Part shown: one piece after another, positions 41,476 through 42,071 of the stretch
Numbering within the stretch: position 1 is the first letter of the stretch
Layout of the letters: every line of letters begins with the position of its first letter
NCBI GenBank assembly: GCA_009692865.1
Contig: SHYH01000007.1
Coordinates: forward strand, 1-42,071
Length of the DNA: 42,071 nt
DNA from: Dehalococcoidia bacterium
GTDB taxonomy: Bacteria; Chloroflexota; Dehalococcoidia; Lucifugimonadales; GCA-2717565
Reading direction: 5' to 3'
The notes under the pieces: model-generated
What the model saw: the letters and a program-made list of their open reading frames with translations, nothing else
Told to the model about the DNA's origin: nothing
The model's database searches: none
Position numbers and translations under genes: made by a program

Positions 41476-42071
41476 TTACCTGGGTGCAGCCAACCGCTCC
41501 GCCTGGATCGCCGCATCCTTGTCCATGCCATCTTTCTGGTCTTGGGCTGCCTGGTCCTCCCGCTGAGCCTCTTCCCACCGGCGCTGGCCTTCCAGCACCG
41601 CGTCGGCGATCCTAGAGGTCACCAGCTTGATGGAGCGTATGGCGTCGTCGTTCCCTGGGATGGGGTGATCGAGCAGATCTGGGTCGCAGTCGGTGTCCAC
41701 CAGGCCCACCACGGGGATTCCCATGCGCCGTGCCTCGGTGACGGCGATGTGCTCCTTGGCGAGGTCCACTACGAACATGACATCGGGGACCCGGCGCATC
41801 TCTCTAATACCGCCCAGGTACCGGTAGAGCTTGACCAGCTTCTCCTCCAGCTTCTGGGCCTCCTTCTTTCCCAGTTGGTTGAAGGCGCCCCGCATCTTGC
41901 GCTCCTCCAGCGCCTGGAGATAGCGGATGCGGGTGGCGATGGTGGCGAAGTTGGTCAGGGTGCCTCCCAGCCAGCGGGAGTTCACGTAGTACATGCCGCA
42001 GCGCTGGGCCTCCTGCTGGGTGATTTCCTGGGCCTGGCGCTTGGTCCCTACGAAGATGACCCTTCCCCCCC
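41476..42071 (-). CDS. rpsB: 30S ribosomal protein S2, 5' end outside the window
   Basis: Partial: the frame is open to the window edge ([20 protein letters not shown]). Diagnostic S2 motifs: [58 protein letters not shown] and [20 protein letters not shown]. The C-terminal extension is charged ([18 protein letters not shown]). It precedes tsf by 17 bases. Confidence 0.96.
   Translation of the reverse strand, partial: GGRVIFVGTKRQAQEITQQEAQRCGMYYVNSRWLGGTLTNFATIATRIRYLQALEERKMRGAFNQLGKKEAQKLEEKLVKLYRYLGGIREMRRVPDVMFVVDLAKEHIAVTEARRMGIPVVGLVDTDCDPDLLDHPIPGNDDAIRSIKLVTSRIADAVLEGQRRWEEAQREDQAAQDQKDGMDKDAAIQAERLAAPR

Overview
The window is GC-rich bacterial chromosome with normal stop usage (genes end in TAG, TAA and TGA), one tRNA gene and densely packed genes on both strands. 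The gene set suggests a Chloroflexota member, probably Dehalococcoidia-like: an MEP-pathway/rpsB cluster, a DUF35-thiolase pair with paired acyl-CoA dehydrogenases, a DUF4349 lipoprotein, many GTG/TTG starts and several REP/MITE-like repeats. This placement is inferred from protein resemblance only; no marker tree was run.

Layout. 1-1.6 kb: a decayed ABC exporter (ATPase frameshifted in Walker A; permease apparently lacking an internal segment). 1.9-6.9 kb, minus strand: rho, transaldolase, pyrG with a long leader, and a sulfite-oxidase-like molybdoenzyme. 7-10 kb, plus strand: DUF4349 lipoprotein, fabF, tRNA-Ile(GAT), and an ArsC/Spx-type thioredoxin-fold gene whose first CxxC cysteine is an in-frame TGA followed by a SECIS-like hairpin. 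10.1-14.1 kb, minus strand: zf-TFIIB protein, clipped aspartyl protease, fumC, thiI, thioesterase. 14.3-15.1 kb: a YkgJ-type Cys-cluster protein and a self-contained 36-residue PAAK-repeat minigene with its own terminator. 15.1-17.4 kb: a phage-like portal gene broken by an amber codon, an HTH protein, a dispersed repeat and a small membrane protein. 17.5-23.3 kb, minus strand: DUF35/thiolase pair (the thiolase carries two in-frame TGAs), DUF1801, an HD fragment, HIT, two acyl-CoA dehydrogenases, a MITE-like element and a lone Lrp/AsnC ligand-binding domain. 23.4-31.1 kb, plus strand: rsmG, a flippase-like membrane protein, speD-speB, iscS, a lipoprotein, and ftsH with a foreign-looking 77-residue block inside its peptidase domain. 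31.1-32.0 kb: gene debris, including a frameshifted HigA-like antitoxin. 32.1-42.07 kb, minus strand: rpsB-tsf-pyrH-frr / ispH-polyprenyl synthase / uppS-cdsA-dxr-rseP-ispG.

How the genes fit together. The right arm joins translation (S2, EF-Ts, RRF), UMP kinase, the MEP pathway (Dxr, IspG, IspH), prenyl-chain synthesis and use (polyprenyl synthase, UppS), phospholipid synthesis (CdsA) and envelope proteolysis (RseP). speD and speB form a spermidine/putrescine unit. The 17.5-23.3 kb block looks like acyl-CoA catabolism.

The two most unusual signals are the candidate selenocysteine ArsC/Spx protein at 9679-10029 and the FtsH with a second FtsH-ext-like module inserted between the zinc-binding segment and the conserved LGPRTFG motif. 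There is no CRISPR array, rRNA or intact transposase.
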